Origin: Armigeres subalbatus
Lineage: Eukaryota; Arthropoda; Insecta; Diptera; Culicidae
Assembly: GCF_024139115.2 (NCBI RefSeq)
Contig: NC_085139.1
Span: forward strand, 252,002,067-252,066,066
Reading direction: 5' to 3'
DNA: 64,000 nucleotides
A program made the position numbers and the translations under genes. Of the stretch, positions 48,779 through 58,521 are shown piece by piece. The notes beneath the pieces are model-generated. The model had not been told where the DNA came from. It searched no databases and saw only the letters and a program-made list of their open reading frames with translations. How positions within the stretch are numbered: the stretch's first letter is position 1; every line of letters starts with the position of its first letter.

Positions 48779-48931
48779 CTGGTTTACTGCTCGGGTTTTC
48801 GGAGATTTACGCTCGATTGTATTTTAAATCTGACCGAAATTCTAATTTTCTACAACGGAGTCCTATAAATCCTGCCCACACATATGGAAGTTAAACTTGC
48901 GGACAAGCTCCTTATCTGTAAACCAGCCTTA
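48779..48931. mobile_element. Third GGCTGGTTTAC MITE copy
   Basis: AGGCTGGTTTACTGCTCGGG at the left and ATCTGTAAACCAGCCTTAAAA at the right form the termini. The interior is diverged from the copies at 47.9-48.4 kb. Confidence 0.65.
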
Positions 48932-49431
48932 AAATACGTGAAGGCCGAAATCCGACCAAATTTTTAGTCGGTTTGAAACTGCCTTAAACTAGATTTTGTT
49001 CAGTTGATTTATACATTATTTTTCAGCGTCATCGTTTTTTTTTACTGTGTTGATTTCGAACTGTTCAGAATTATTCAGAAAGATTTTGAATGATCTTAAT
49101 GTTTCGAGAAGAATCAAACGATTAAAAAATACGTAGTATAGCAGATTTACCCGTTCAATCCACTGATGACTATGGTAGTAGCAGAGACATTGGCCAAGTT
49201 TTAATGGCTTCGGAATAAGCAGAAAAAAGTCATTGAAATGAAACTGTATGCAAAAATCTCCTGGAGAAACACTTGTTGTCATTAACCCATTAAATCCCAA
49301 AGTGTCTCAAGGTGCATTTTGGTCTTTCTTTATGCTTTGAATAATGACATTCCACTAAAATAGGACATATTGCATGTCATTGCAATGACGGAGGTGTATT
49401 TTTCTATATATTTTGGCTGAAATCCCCATAC
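48932..49431. other. Unassigned sequence
   Basis: No gene. A 94-codon minus-strand frame (49,016-49,300) has no recognised domain. Confidence 0.3.
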
Positions 49432-49442
49432 AAACTTAAAAT

Positions 49443-49730
49443 TAATGAGGGCCCTCCATAGCCGCGCGGTAAGACGCGTGAATACAAAGCAAGACCATGC
49501 TGGGTTCGATTCCCGGTGCCGGTCTAGGCAATTTTCGAATTGGAAATTGTCTCGACTTCACTGGGCATAAAAATATCATCGTGCTAGCCTCATGATATAC
49601 GAATGCAAAAATGGTAACTCGGCTTAGAAACCTTGCAGTTAATAACTGTGAAAATGCTTAATGAACACTAAGCTGCCAGGTGGCTCCGTCCCAGTGTGGG
49701 GATGTAATGCCAAGAAGAAGGAAGAAGAAG
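49443..49730 (+). mobile_element. Feilai-type SINE, complete, with 11-bp TSD
   Basis: A 288-bp tRNA-derived SINE. Box-A-like TAGCCGCGCGGTAAGACGCG lies at about 49,459-49,478 and box-B-like GGTTCGATTCCCGG at 49,503-49,516. The body shares TTAATAACTGTG and GATGTAATGCCAAG with the copy at 11,342, and the tail is GAAGAAG-rich. The target duplication AAACTTAAAAT is exact at 49,432-49,442 and 49,731-49,741. Mobilised by a LINE in trans by family knowledge. Confidence 0.93.
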
Positions 49731-49741
49731 AAACTTAAAAT

Positions 49742-50212
49742 CAAATGCGCCAGTTTATGCAACAAGCGATTGAGCTGAAATTTCGCCCGGGCCCGGGGGT
49801 GCCCCGTGGAATTAGACAACTTTTTGTTTCCTGGGCCAGTCTAATGCTACAGGAATACAACGAGTCTGTCAAGCTTAGGAAATATAAAAACACGAAACCA
49901 ATAATTGAATCATAATCATTGGGCTCATTCATGAATCGCGAATAATGATATCAGGTTTGAGTAACCATTCTGTTTCTTTGCGTCGTGTTTTTTAGTGATG
50001 GTAGTCAAACTTGCCTGACACTCTTATAGCTTCATGGGATGTATTCATGTATTTTATGTATTTTATGGAATGGACCGGAGAAATTCAAAATATTGAACAT
50101 TTCTTCGAGTATTTGCAGTGTTTTCTAAAATGACACTATGGTTCGATAGGAAAAAATTACATTGAGAAACACACGCATACATACATAAGGTTGATCCATA
50201 GGTCTGTTACTC
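49742..50212. other. Unassigned sequence
   Basis: No gene. GCCCGGGCCCGGG (about 49,786-49,798) is a short GC palindrome in otherwise AT-rich DNA. Confidence 0.3.
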
Positions 50213-50865
50213 TTTCTTCTTTGTTGACATTACATCCAGTGTTGGTAGAATCATATTCAAATCCCAATCATCGAGGCTTCATGCACGAGCGAGAAAGAGA
50301 GCATCGCGCTTGAGTTTCTCGGACAAAATCGCATCGTTTCGCTTATTCGCCCGTAAATGATTTCACTCGAAGAAGTATCAAAACGCAAATCGAGGCGTAT
50401 GTTTTGTTTACATACGAATTCACCTACCATTGTCTAAGGCGAAAAAAGTTATTTCAATGCATTCTGCAATGAAGAACATGTAAAATTTATGTAATGATGC
50501 AAATCGCGATTCGATTCATGAGCGGTTCTCTGGACCATGATTCTGATGAAATTTGACTCACACATCATTTGAATCGCCGATGAGATTTCAGATTTTGAGA
50601 TTTTACCAACATCCCCACTAATACAGTTGCCGCTTTACAGCTTTGTGTTCATTGAGCACTTACAAAGTAAATTATTCCCTGCGAAGATTTAAAACTAAGC
50701 TACTATTTCTGCATTCGTATATCACAACTATACTTATACACGATGAAATTCCATGCACAGAAAAGTCGAGAGAATTTTGCTAACTGCTAATACAAACCAG
50801 TCACCTTCAGCATGGTGTCGCCTTGTAGCCGCACATTTTACCGCAGGACTAAGCAAGATCTGTAT
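50213..50865 (-). mobile_element. Old Feilai-type SINE split by a MITE
   Basis: The minus-strand tail lies at 50,213-50,237 (TTCTTTGTTGACATTACATCC on plus). The body resumes at 50,610 (CATCCCCACTAATACAG) and runs to the tRNA-like head at about 50,800-50,860 (CCTTGTAGCCGCACATTTTACC). It is highly diverged compared with 11,342-11,629. The MITE at 50,238-50,609 separates the two parts. Confidence 0.7.
50238..50609. mobile_element. MITE nested in a SINE, 5-bp TSD CATCC
   Basis: Inverted ends GTTGGTAGAATC and GATTTTACCAAC differ at one position. CATCC is present on both sides (50,233-50,237 and 50,610-50,614), and removing the insert restores the continuous SINE sequence CATTACATCCCCAC. No coding capacity; superfamily unknown. 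Confidence 0.8.
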
Positions 50866-51340
50866 CACAAAAACTTTGAAAATAATGGTGAAGCAACCAA
50901 TGTTTTATCTTCGGACAGAATGAAGGTCAGTGTTGTGCTGAATCATTATCAGACGATAATTATTGCAATTTTCCTGTGCAAACTGTAGGCGGGTTGTCGC
51001 CTGAGACAACTTTTAAAATTTTGCACTCAAACGATAATAAACACAGAATTTTCATTCAAAGATTAATCTTAAGCTGATATTAGAGCTAATTGTCAACAGT
51101 TCAGTTATATCTTCTATTTGGCGTTATGATTCCATGGTAGTGTGGAAAAAGAGTTCAAAATGTAACGGTAAATGCTTCAAATCAAGATACGATTTTCAAA
51201 CGATTCTTAATCGCAGGCGAGTTTTTAATGTTTTTATCACTTGATAATTTGAAAGTAAGATTCCGGGTGAGTTTTGATCATTCTCGATTATTTGAAAATG
51301 TGATTTTTCCCATCCCTGCTGAAGGTATCTCGCTTGCAGT
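50866..51340. other. Unassigned AT-rich sequence
   Basis: No gene or repeat recognised. Confidence 0.3.
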
Positions 51341-52150
51341 TCCGCATGGGAAGTTTGACGTTACATTGGTTGATCCGTAGATATGAACTCCAAGGAGTTG
51401 GACGATCGACAAACCTTGAAATTTTGCTTGAAGCTACACATGCGACGCTTGTAGTTACGCTGGTTGATCCGTAGGATCATATTCCATGGAGTTCTTGGAT
51501 GACCTACTAGTTTAGAAATGATGATAAACAACCCAACGTGTATCCGTAGGCCAGAATGGGGCTATCCCGCTTGAATCGATGTTCACCACTACTCTTGTTG
51601 ATCCGTAGATCTGTACTCCATGAAGTTCTTTCCTTGATTTCCTTGATGACAAACATCCTAGCGTTGATTGTATATATCACAAAGAACCATAGCTTCGTCA
51701 AGTGATCGCCTGAGCCTACCAAATAAACGAACTTGGAGAAAAAAACATCCTAGCGTGTTTCCATTGACCAGAATGTAGCTATTTTATATGAAGCTACACA
51801 TGCGACGTTCGTCATTACACTGGTTGATCCGTAAGTCTACACCCCAAGGAGTTTTTGGACGACCTGCAAGCCCTGAAAGCTATGATAAACCACCCAGCGT
51901 GTTTTTAATAGACCGACTTGATTGACCGACCGGTTGATCCGCAGGTCTGTACTGCAAAGAGCTCTTGGATGACCCTTAAATTTACAAGACGAGCCAGCCT
52001 TGGGCTGAAAGTCTCGCTAATAAAGACAAAAAAAAACCTTAAATCTTGGAAATGATGATGAACACCTCAGAATGTTTCTGTAAACCAGAGTAAGGCTATT
52101 CCGCTTAAAGCGACGTTCATCGTTACGCTGGTTGATCCGTAGGTCTATAC
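51341..52150 (+). repeat. Degenerate tandem repeat with GGTTGATCCGTAGGTCT units
   Basis: The anchor TGGTTGATCCGTAG recurs six times (near 51,368, 51,461, 51,596, 51,821, 51,931 and 52,130). Companion blocks CCAAGGAGTTCTTGGA, ATGATAAACNACCCAGCGTGT and GAAGCTACACATGCGACG appear between them. Uneven spacing (about 90-225 bp) suggests a ~175-bp unit with deletions. A 55-bp retroposon tail interrupts it. Confidence 0.7.
51982..52036 (+). mobile_element. Tail-only retroposon insertion (55 bp) with 8-bp TSD
   Basis: The insertion reads GACGAGCCAGCCTTGGGCTG, AAAGTCTCGCTAATAAAGAC, then about nine A. CCTTAAAT is duplicated exactly at 51,974-51,981 and 52,037-52,044. This is the structure expected from extreme 5' truncation during LINE-type reverse transcription. 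The parent family is not identified. Confidence 0.8.
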
Positions 52151-52625
52151 TCAAAGAGTCTCGCACCACCACGGAAACGTTTCTTGTCTTCAAAAACCTT
52201 CACATGCCAAATTTGGTTCCGTTCGCTTGATAGCTAATCGAGTTATGCTGAAATTCCGGTTTCTTTGTATGGGAGCGCCTCCTTCTAGAGAGGAGAGGGG
52301 TATTGAACCATCACAGAAACGTTTCTGTCTTCAAAAACGTATTTAGTTTCCATTTGCTTGATTAGCTTTCAAGTTATGCAGAAATTTCTGTTTCTTTTGT
52401 AAGAGACCCTCCTTCCAGAAGGAGAGGGGTGTCGAACCATCACAGAAACGTTTTTTGCGTGGAAAAGCATCCATAAACCAAATTTGCTTCCATTTGTCTG
52501 TTTCATTCTCGAGTTATGAAAAAAAATCTGATTCTTTTGTATGGGAGCCCCTCCTTCCAGAGATGGGAGAGGACGTTTCTTGTCTTTAAAAACTTACACA
52601 AACCAAATTTGGTTTCATTTGCTTG
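52151..52625 (+). repeat. Tandem repeat, ~110-130 bp unit, four copies
   Basis: Blocks recur in order: ACGTTTCTTGTCTTCAAAAAC, CCAAATTTGGTTCCATTTGC, TTGATT, CGAGTTATG, TCTGTTTCTTTTGTATGGGAGC, CTCCTTCCAGA. Copies start near 52,165, 52,310, 52,440 and 52,573. No gene. Confidence 0.75.
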
Positions 52626-52959
52626 ATTCATTCAGAATAAAGCCGAAGTGGCCTGCGGGGTATATAAAAGTCTTATCCATTTGGACTCTTGAACCTCTTT
52701 CTATCATGTACTTCGTCTTCGACGTGTTGATGACTAGTCCGATCCGCTTAGCTTCCCTCTGCAGTCTGATGTAGGCTTCCTTCATCTTCTCAAAGTTACG
52801 TGCCATAATATCTATGTCGTCGGCGAAGCCAAATAGCTGAACGGATTTATTGATAATTGTGCCACTCGTGTAAAATCCTGCTCTTCGTATTACCCCGAAA
52901 ACTCGAACTACGCACATCCCACAATTGACTGATTTGCTTTTTCGCATGGATCGAATCAC
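52626..52959 (-). pseudogene. RTE-like non-LTR reverse transcriptase fragment
   Basis: A minus-strand open frame (52,615-52,959) contains LFGFADDIDIMAR, the RT catalytic box F-A-D-D. It is followed by EKMKEAYIRLQREAKRIGL and INTSKTKYM, matching the order in the element at 62,224-62,718. The finger motifs and endonuclease are absent. The last residues run into the tandem repeat. Confidence 0.82.
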
Positions 52960-53224
52960 CTTGGCTAGAAGTAGATTCTATTTGCTCAATTTCGCCATGA
53001 ATCAAATCGAACTGATTGCTCAGTTCGATGAGAGAAGAATTATTTCTAATGTTAGAGTTAGAAGGACTTCTAGAGTCTCCAGCTTCTTCCTATGTTTTCC
53101 GCGCTTTGGTAGGACGGTCCTAAAACTTTATTTCTTAGAAGGAAGTGGAGAATTCAGAGACTCACCCTTCCTCTTTATTTTATTAATGCTCAATGCTGAG
53201 CGTGGAGACGTGACCATCTAAGAG

Positions 53225-53842
53225 TTTTTTTTTTCAGAACGGTGTCCCTGCAGGATTACCACCGCTTGTCGGAATTTTGCTTCCGCAAACGGGTCCAACG
53301 TAAACAAAGGCACAGGTCCAAGCAAAGATCGTAACGGGATCATTAGGTACAAATAGCGCTGCAAAGCACTGTTGAAATTAAAATAGTTTCGGGTAGTATT
53401 AAAAGTTTCCTGCAGCAAAGAGAGAAAAGAACCGCACAGCACGAAAGCACGATCCGGTCTTATCGCTCGATCGTTTGTGAACGTATCGATCGATAACGTA
53501 TGCTAAAACGTTGGAGAACGCTTGTGCCACATTTTCTATGTTTCCGAGGTCCAGAATACCTTCCCAGTCGAGAGAAGATAGAAACTGACTGATACGACGA
53601 TGATCAGCTTCACGAAAATTATAGGAGAAGCAAACAGGCGAGACATTCGTTTGGTGTGGTCAGTCAATTGATATAACAAGCGCTGGATGATGCGCTACAC
53701 GTTTCACCAGAGGGGATTGAGCTATATCTAGGATTGTAGATTTGCTAGCAAAATACAAATCCAGGTAGCGATTATTTAGATTGGCGATACTTGAATGAGT
53801 AGTTAAAATGTTTGTGCCCAAGTTCAATTTTGGACGAAACAA
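53225..53842 (-). pseudogene. Non-LTR retrotransposon remnant, endonuclease C-terminal part
   Basis: The minus-strand peptide NNRYLDLYFASKSTILD...AHHPALVISID (53,660-53,842) looks like the end of a jockey/CR1-like endonuclease. The usual S-D-H appears as A-H-H, so the active site would be damaged. Frame-shifted remnants continue to about 53,225. It differs in type from the RTE-like pieces. Family assignment is tentative. Confidence 0.5.
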
Positions 53843-54045
53843 AGTTCGACAGGTCAGCTGGTATAAAATAAGTTAGAAGTACTTTAGTACTTTAGTTACA
53901 AATACATTTTTTATCTAACTAGTAGATAGTTTTCTCACTCTCTCATGAATGACATTAGAGCAATAAGTGAGCAATAGCCAATTGCTAAATTTTAGATTTT
54001 CCACCATAGTCCCGTTTGAGTGCAAATAACCGAAGACCACTTTAT
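53843..54045. other. Unassigned short spacer
   Basis: AT-rich; no feature seen apart from AGTACTTTAGTACTTTAGTT near 53,877. Confidence 0.3.
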
Positions 54046-54050
54046 CAATG

Positions 54051-54289
54051 TGTTATACCTAATCTTTATTTACTGTGCACTCAATACATTACACCTGCTT
54101 TGTAAGACACCTTACTACTTACACCTGACAACACACACACTTTGCTCGCCCCTTAATTGACAGTTAGAATCAGCCTCCCCGGGTGCGAGCATGTGCTCAT
54201 TGTAAACCTAACCATTATCATCATTAAAGTTAATAAAGTGAATTAAATCAAGTTAGCTGTTGTGGAATTTATCTCGGCCAGTCACAACA
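54051..54289 (+). repeat. 5' LTR of the plus-strand gypsy element
   Basis: TG...CA ends. AATAAA at 54,232-54,237 is a likely polyadenylation signal, followed by GTGGAATTT. Copy at 58,522-58,758. Confidence 0.95.
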
Positions 54290-54293
54290 GTTC

Positions 54294-54307
54294 TGGCGAC
54301 GAGGATG
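54294..54307 (+). promoter_or_regulatory. Primer-binding site, tRNA-Ser type (14 nt)
   Basis: TGGCGACGAGGATG lies four bases after the 5' LTR and matches the complement of the tRNA-Ser(GCT) 3' end including CCA, as I recall that tRNA. Confidence 0.82.
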
Positions 54308-54690
54308 CTGCAAGATCCAAACGCTGTTGCTGGTGCCGGAGGTGGAATTTCCGGTGTGAATGTTGCTGCCGGAGGAGGCGTCTCCGCCACCAAACTTCGC
54401 CATTGATCCCTCCGATAGGAAAAAGTTTAAATGGATGCGGTGGGTGGAGCGATTGGAGAATGCTTTTGTCATTTACGGCATTGCCGATCAAGCGATGCAG
54501 ACAAGTTGGCTGCTGCACCATATGGGGTGTGAAACATACGACGTCGTCTGCGACAATATCGCACCAACTACGCCTCGGCATAAAACGTATGCCGAGATTG
54601 TGAACATTGTCGAAGGATTTTTCAATCCCCAGCCGGTGGAAATCAGCGAAAATTCCCTGTTCAAGTGCCGCCACCAAGGCGATAAGAGGA
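54308..54690 (+). pseudogene. gag N-terminal part of the plus-strand gypsy element
   Basis: The readable frame (54,360-54,690) contains FKWMRWVERLENAFVIYGI, a matrix/capsid-type helix, and HKTYAEIVNIVEGFFNPQP, typical of mag-like Gag. A start codon at 54,306 opens a Gly-rich frame that ends soon. The frame diverges near 54,688 from the one that carries the rest of Gag and Pol, consistent with loss of one base. Gag would form the particle. Confidence 0.75.
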
Positions 54691-57577
54691 TGCTGTTTCT
54701 CCCGACGAGACGGTCGACGAGTATCTGGTGGCATTGCGGCGAATAGCCGTTACGTGCAATTTCGGTGCATATCTCGAAACGGCCCTGCGGAATCAGTTGG
54801 TTTTCGGTATCAAACGGAACGATATCCGGAGCCGGCTACTAGAGAGGCGACAGCTGACCCTTCAAGATGCTCGAGACGTTGCTGTAAGCATGGAGCTTTC
54901 CAGGAAAGGAGGTGCGGAAATTGAAGGGAATCTGGCCAAGCAAGAGGTAAACGCCGTGCATCGATCGACCGGACAAAAAGGTAAACAAGAGAAGCAAAAC
55001 AAAATAAACGCTGGGGTGAAGTCTTTTATTAAAGTGGGGCGAAGTGCGAGCGATTCTTCTTGTTTTCGCTGCGGGGAAAAGTCGCACTTTGCAAATACAT
55101 GCCGCCATAAAGACACTGTGTGCTCGTTTTGCAAATTGAAGGGACATCTCGCAAAAGTGTGCATGAAAAAGTCGACCTCCGGGAGGTCGGATGTAAGCCG
55201 CTCCGGGAAGAAAACGAATGCGGTGCAAACGAACTATTTGCATCAGTCCGGTGACGGTGACGATCGCGGAAGTGCACCAGTGCGGGAGGTGTGCAACGTA
55301 GATGCAAGATCCGGTAGTGCTCGTTTCCTGTTGGACGTACTAGTGAACGGGAAAAACATTCGGTTCGAAGTGGACACTGGATCGCCGGTCAGTATCGTAA
55401 GCGCGAAATGCAAAGACAGATATTTTTCTGGACTACGAATGCGTGATTGTAGCACAAATCTCGTGAGCTACTGCGGAACCAGTATCGAAGTACTGGGTAT
55501 AATCGACACGCGGGTTCAATACGGCGGTGGAAAAGTTACGTTACCGTTATACGTTGTGCAATCCGAAAAACATCCACTTCTCGGGCGCGAGTGGTTAAAT
55601 ACGATTCCGATCGACTGGAACACCGTGTTCCACAATCGCGGCGCGGTGAATGCGATTTCGAATGCTACTCCCTCGCGCACGGCTGCTCTCAAGCAGATAC
55701 TGGAAAGATTTCCGAAAGTGTTCGACGACTCCATCGGGAAGATCTGTAGTGTTCAAGCCAGCCTACCGTTGAAGAAGAATGCCAGGCCGGTGTTTCTGAA
55801 GGCGAGGAAGATTCCATTCAATATACAGAAGACGGTGGAAGATGAATTAGACAAGCTTGAAGCAGAAGGTGTGCTAACGAAGGTAAACCAGAGTAACTGG
55901 GCTACGCCGATCGTTCCAGTGAAGAAGTCCCAAGGCCGTGTGAGAATTTGTGGGGACTATAAACAAACGGTCAATCCAAATCTTCTCGTAGACCGCCATC
56001 CACTGCCTACGGTGGATGAACTTTTCGCGTCGTTAGCTGGAGGACAGAAATTTTCCAAAATTGACCTCGTGCAAGCATATTTGCGGCTTGAAGTAGCCCC
56101 GGAGGACAGGGAAATACTTACCTTGAGTACGCATCGTGGCTTGTATCGTCCAAACCGACTCATGTACGGCGTCGCGTCGGCGCCAGCAATCTGGCAGCGT
56201 CAGATAGAAGTGATTCTACAGGGAATCGAGGGAGTGCGAGTGTTTCTCGACGATATAAAGGTCACGGGACCGAGCGATGAAGTGCATCTTCGGCGTTTAG
56301 AAGAGGTTCTCCTGAGGCTAGACCAACATGGTATTCGAGTAAATAAAGAGAAGTGCGTATTCTTTGCGGAGCAGATCGACTATTGCGGATATGCCATCGA
56401 TAAGGAAGGAATCCATAAGATGCAAGAGAAGATTACAGCGATTCAAGACATGCGTCAGCCCAAGAACAAGGACGAAGTCCGGTCGTTCGTTGGCCTGATT
56501 AACTACTACGGAAGATTCTTTGAGAACCTCAGTACGGTTCTTTATCCTTTGAACAACCTTCTGAAAAATGATGTGCCGTTCAAGTGGACAAGGCAGTGCG
56601 AAGTATCATTCAGAACCGTGAAGAAACAAATGCAGTCGAATAGTTGTCTTGTTCATTATTCGCCGGAACTACCGTTGCTTCTTGCAACCGATGCGTCACC
56701 CTATGGTGTTGGTGCGGCGCTTAGTCACCTAATGCCGGACGGAACGGAGCGTCCGATACAATTTGCTTCTCAAACGCTCAACCGAGTTCAACAAAAGTAC
56801 ATGCAAGTTGACAAGGAAGCTTATGCCATCATTTTCGGCGTCAAAAAGTTCTTCCAATTCTTGTACGGCCGGAAGTTCACGCTTATCACTGACAACCAAG
56901 CAATATCCAAAATATTTGGAGAACACAAGGGGCTGCCGGTAATGTCCGCCATTCGAATGCAACACTATGCAACATACCTGCAGTCGTTCGACTATGAGAT
57001 CCGTTTCAGGAAGTCTTCTGACCATGCTAATGCAGATGCAATGTCCCGAATTCCTCTGGATGAAGCGGATCCGGACAATTTGATGGAGGAAGCTGATGTC
57101 ATCGAGTTGAACCAAATTGAAACACTGCCGCTGACTGCTGCAGAACTTGCCCAGGCCACAGCTGAAGATAAGACGGTGCGGAATATCATCCAAGGGTTCA
57201 AGTATGGACAACCAGTGGATGGTAAGGAACGTTTCGGAGTGGATCAGACCGAGTTCTCACTCCAGAAAAGTTGTTTGCTACGCGGTATACGGGTCTATGT
57301 TCCACCTGTGTTACGAAGAAGAGTGCTGGAAGAATTGCATTGTACCCATTCCGGTACGACACGAACAAAGTCCTTAGCCAGAGCCTATTGCTGGTGGGTA
57401 GGAATGGATCACGATATAGAGGAGATGATGTCCAACTGTGCCGAGTGTCAATCGGTCCGACCTCATCCAATAAAAACCAGAATGCATTGCTGGGAAACGG
57501 TGACGATGCCGTTCCAGAAGAGTCCATGTGGATTTTGCTGGACCTTTTCAAGATACCTACTTCTTCATATTGGTTGA
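54686..57577 (+). CDS. Gag C-terminus, protease, RT, RNase H and integrase zinc module of the plus-strand gypsy element
   Basis: One frame open from about 54,686, with no stop until 57,577. In order: two zinc knuckles (CFRCGEKSHFANTC, CSFCKLKGHLAKVC, about 55,060-55,170); aspartic protease with EVDTGSPVSIVS and LLGREWL; RT with VRICGDYK and catalytic FLDDIKVTG (Tyr of YxDD replaced by Phe-Leu); RNase H with LLATDASPYGVGAAL and TDNQAIS; and the integrase HHCC module ending CAECQSVRPH. The last ~25 residues are out of frame. All catalytic residues visible here are intact, so only the junctions are damaged. Confidence 0.93.
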   Translation, partial: EDAVSPDETVDEYLVALRRIAVTCNFGAYLETALRNQLVFGIKRNDIRSRLLERRQLTLQDARDVAVSMELSRKGGAEIEGNLAKQEVNAVHRSTGQKGKQEKQNKINAGVKSFIKVGRSASDSSCFRCGEKSHFANTCRHKDTVCSFCKLKGHLAKVCMKKSTSGRSDVSRSGKKTNAVQTNYLHQSGDGDDRGSAPVREVCNVDARSGSARFLLDVLVNGKNIRFEVDTGSPVSIVSAKCKDRYFSGLRMRDCSTNLVSYCGTSIEVLGIIDTRVQYGGGKVTLPLYVVQSEKHPLLGREWLNTIPIDWNTVFHNRGAVNAISNATPSRTAALKQILERFPKVFDDSIGKICSVQASLPLKKNARPVFLKARKIPFNIQKTVEDELDKLEAEGVLTKVNQSNWATPIVPVKKSQGRVRICGDYKQTVNPNLLVDRHPLPTVDELFASLAGGQKFSKIDLVQAYLRLEVAPEDREILTLSTHRGLYRPNRLMYGVASAPAIWQRQIEVILQGIEGVRVFLDDIKVTGPSDEVHLRRLEEVLLRLDQHGIRVNKEKCVFFAEQIDYCGYAIDKEGIHKMQEKITAIQDMRQPKNKDEVRSFVGLINYYGRFFENLSTVLYPLNNLLKNDVPFKWTRQCEVSFRTVKKQMQSNSCLVHYSPELPLLLATDASPYGVGAALSHLMPDGTERPIQFASQTLNRVQQKYMQVDKEAYAIIFGVKKFFQFLYGRKFTLITDNQAISKIFGEHKGLPVMSAIRMQHYATYLQSFDYEIRFRKSSDHANADAMSRIPLDEADPDNLMEEADVIELNQIETLPLTAAELAQATAEDKTVRNIIQGFKYGQPVDGKERFGVDQTEFSLQKSCLLRGIRVYVPPVLRRRVLEELHCTHSGTTRTKSLARAYCWWVGMDHDIEEMMSNCAECQSVRPHPIKTRMHCWETVTMPFQKSPCGFCWTFSRYLLLHIG

Positions 57578-58487
57578 TGCGTACAGCAAGTGGCCGGAGA
57601 TTAAAGTGTGCAAGTCTACTACTGCGGAGAGTACGGTGAAGATGTGTCGAGAAATATTCGCTACATTCGGAATTCCGTCGGTGCTAGTTAGCGATCACGG
57701 AGTGCAATTCACTTCGGAGGCGTTCCAACAGTTTTTGCGGATGAACGGCGTAGTGCACAAAATGGGAGCTCCGTATCATCCATCGACGAATGGGCAAGCG
57801 GAACGCTACGTGCAGACTTTCAAACAAAAGCTGAAAGCTATGAAGTGCCCGAAATCCGAATTCAACATGGAGATCTCGAACATCCTGCTGACATACCGGA
57901 AGATGCTGCATCCTTCCACAGGTCAATCGCCGTCCATGCTGATGTTCGGCCGTCAAATCCGGTCGAGAATCGACCTCATGCTACCGAAGAACGAGCCGAC
58001 GTCTACGAAGGATATTGCAGTACGACTGTTCAAGGACGGAGACCGCGTTCGTGTGCGAGACTTCCTTTCGCGAGACAAGTGGAAGTTCGGGAAAATCGTG
58101 GAGAAAGCTGGTAAACTGCGGTACCTGGTCCGCCTAGATGACGGAAGAGTTTGGGAACGCCACATTGACCACATCGCTGGAGTAGGTGCGCATTTGCGTG
58201 AAGAATTGGTGAACACTCCTAGGGAGGAGGTGAACACTGAACGAATGGCCTTTACAGTTCCTGTTTCTGCTCCGGTGGCAACTGCTATCGAGTCTGCTGG
58301 TGAAGTGGCTGTTGGTGCGAGTCCAATAGCGCGCCCTCAACCTGTTGCATCACCCATGGATCCTATTTCCCAGCCGCCCTCGAGTTCTGCGGCGACCAGG
58401 ACGCCCCAATCAGCAAATAGGTTGCCTCCGCAGCCTCTAAGACGTTCAAATCGAGTGATTAATCCTCCCCAAAAACTAAATTTGTGA
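57516..58487 (+). pseudogene. Integrase core and C-terminal domain of the plus-strand gypsy element
   Basis: A frame of about 319 codons continues integrase in a different frame after a break near 57,510. The catalytic triad is present: Asp in VDFAGPF, Asp in VSDHGVQF and Glu in GQAERYVQ. A GPY/F-like region (DRVRVRDFLSRDKWKFG, RYLVRLDDGR) and a Pro/Ser-rich tail follow. It overlaps the upstream frame by about 60 bases. The shift could be a lesion or, less likely, a programmed event; integrase is normally fused to RT. Confidence 0.9.
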
Positions 58488-58506
58488 TTTTAATGTCCAT
58501 TTTCTC

Positions 58507-58520
58507 AAAAAGAGGGAGAG
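58507..58520 (+). promoter_or_regulatory. Polypurine tract
   Basis: AAAAAGAGGGAGAG directly upstream of the 3' LTR; primes plus-strand DNA synthesis. Confidence 0.85.
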
Positions 58521-58521
58521 T

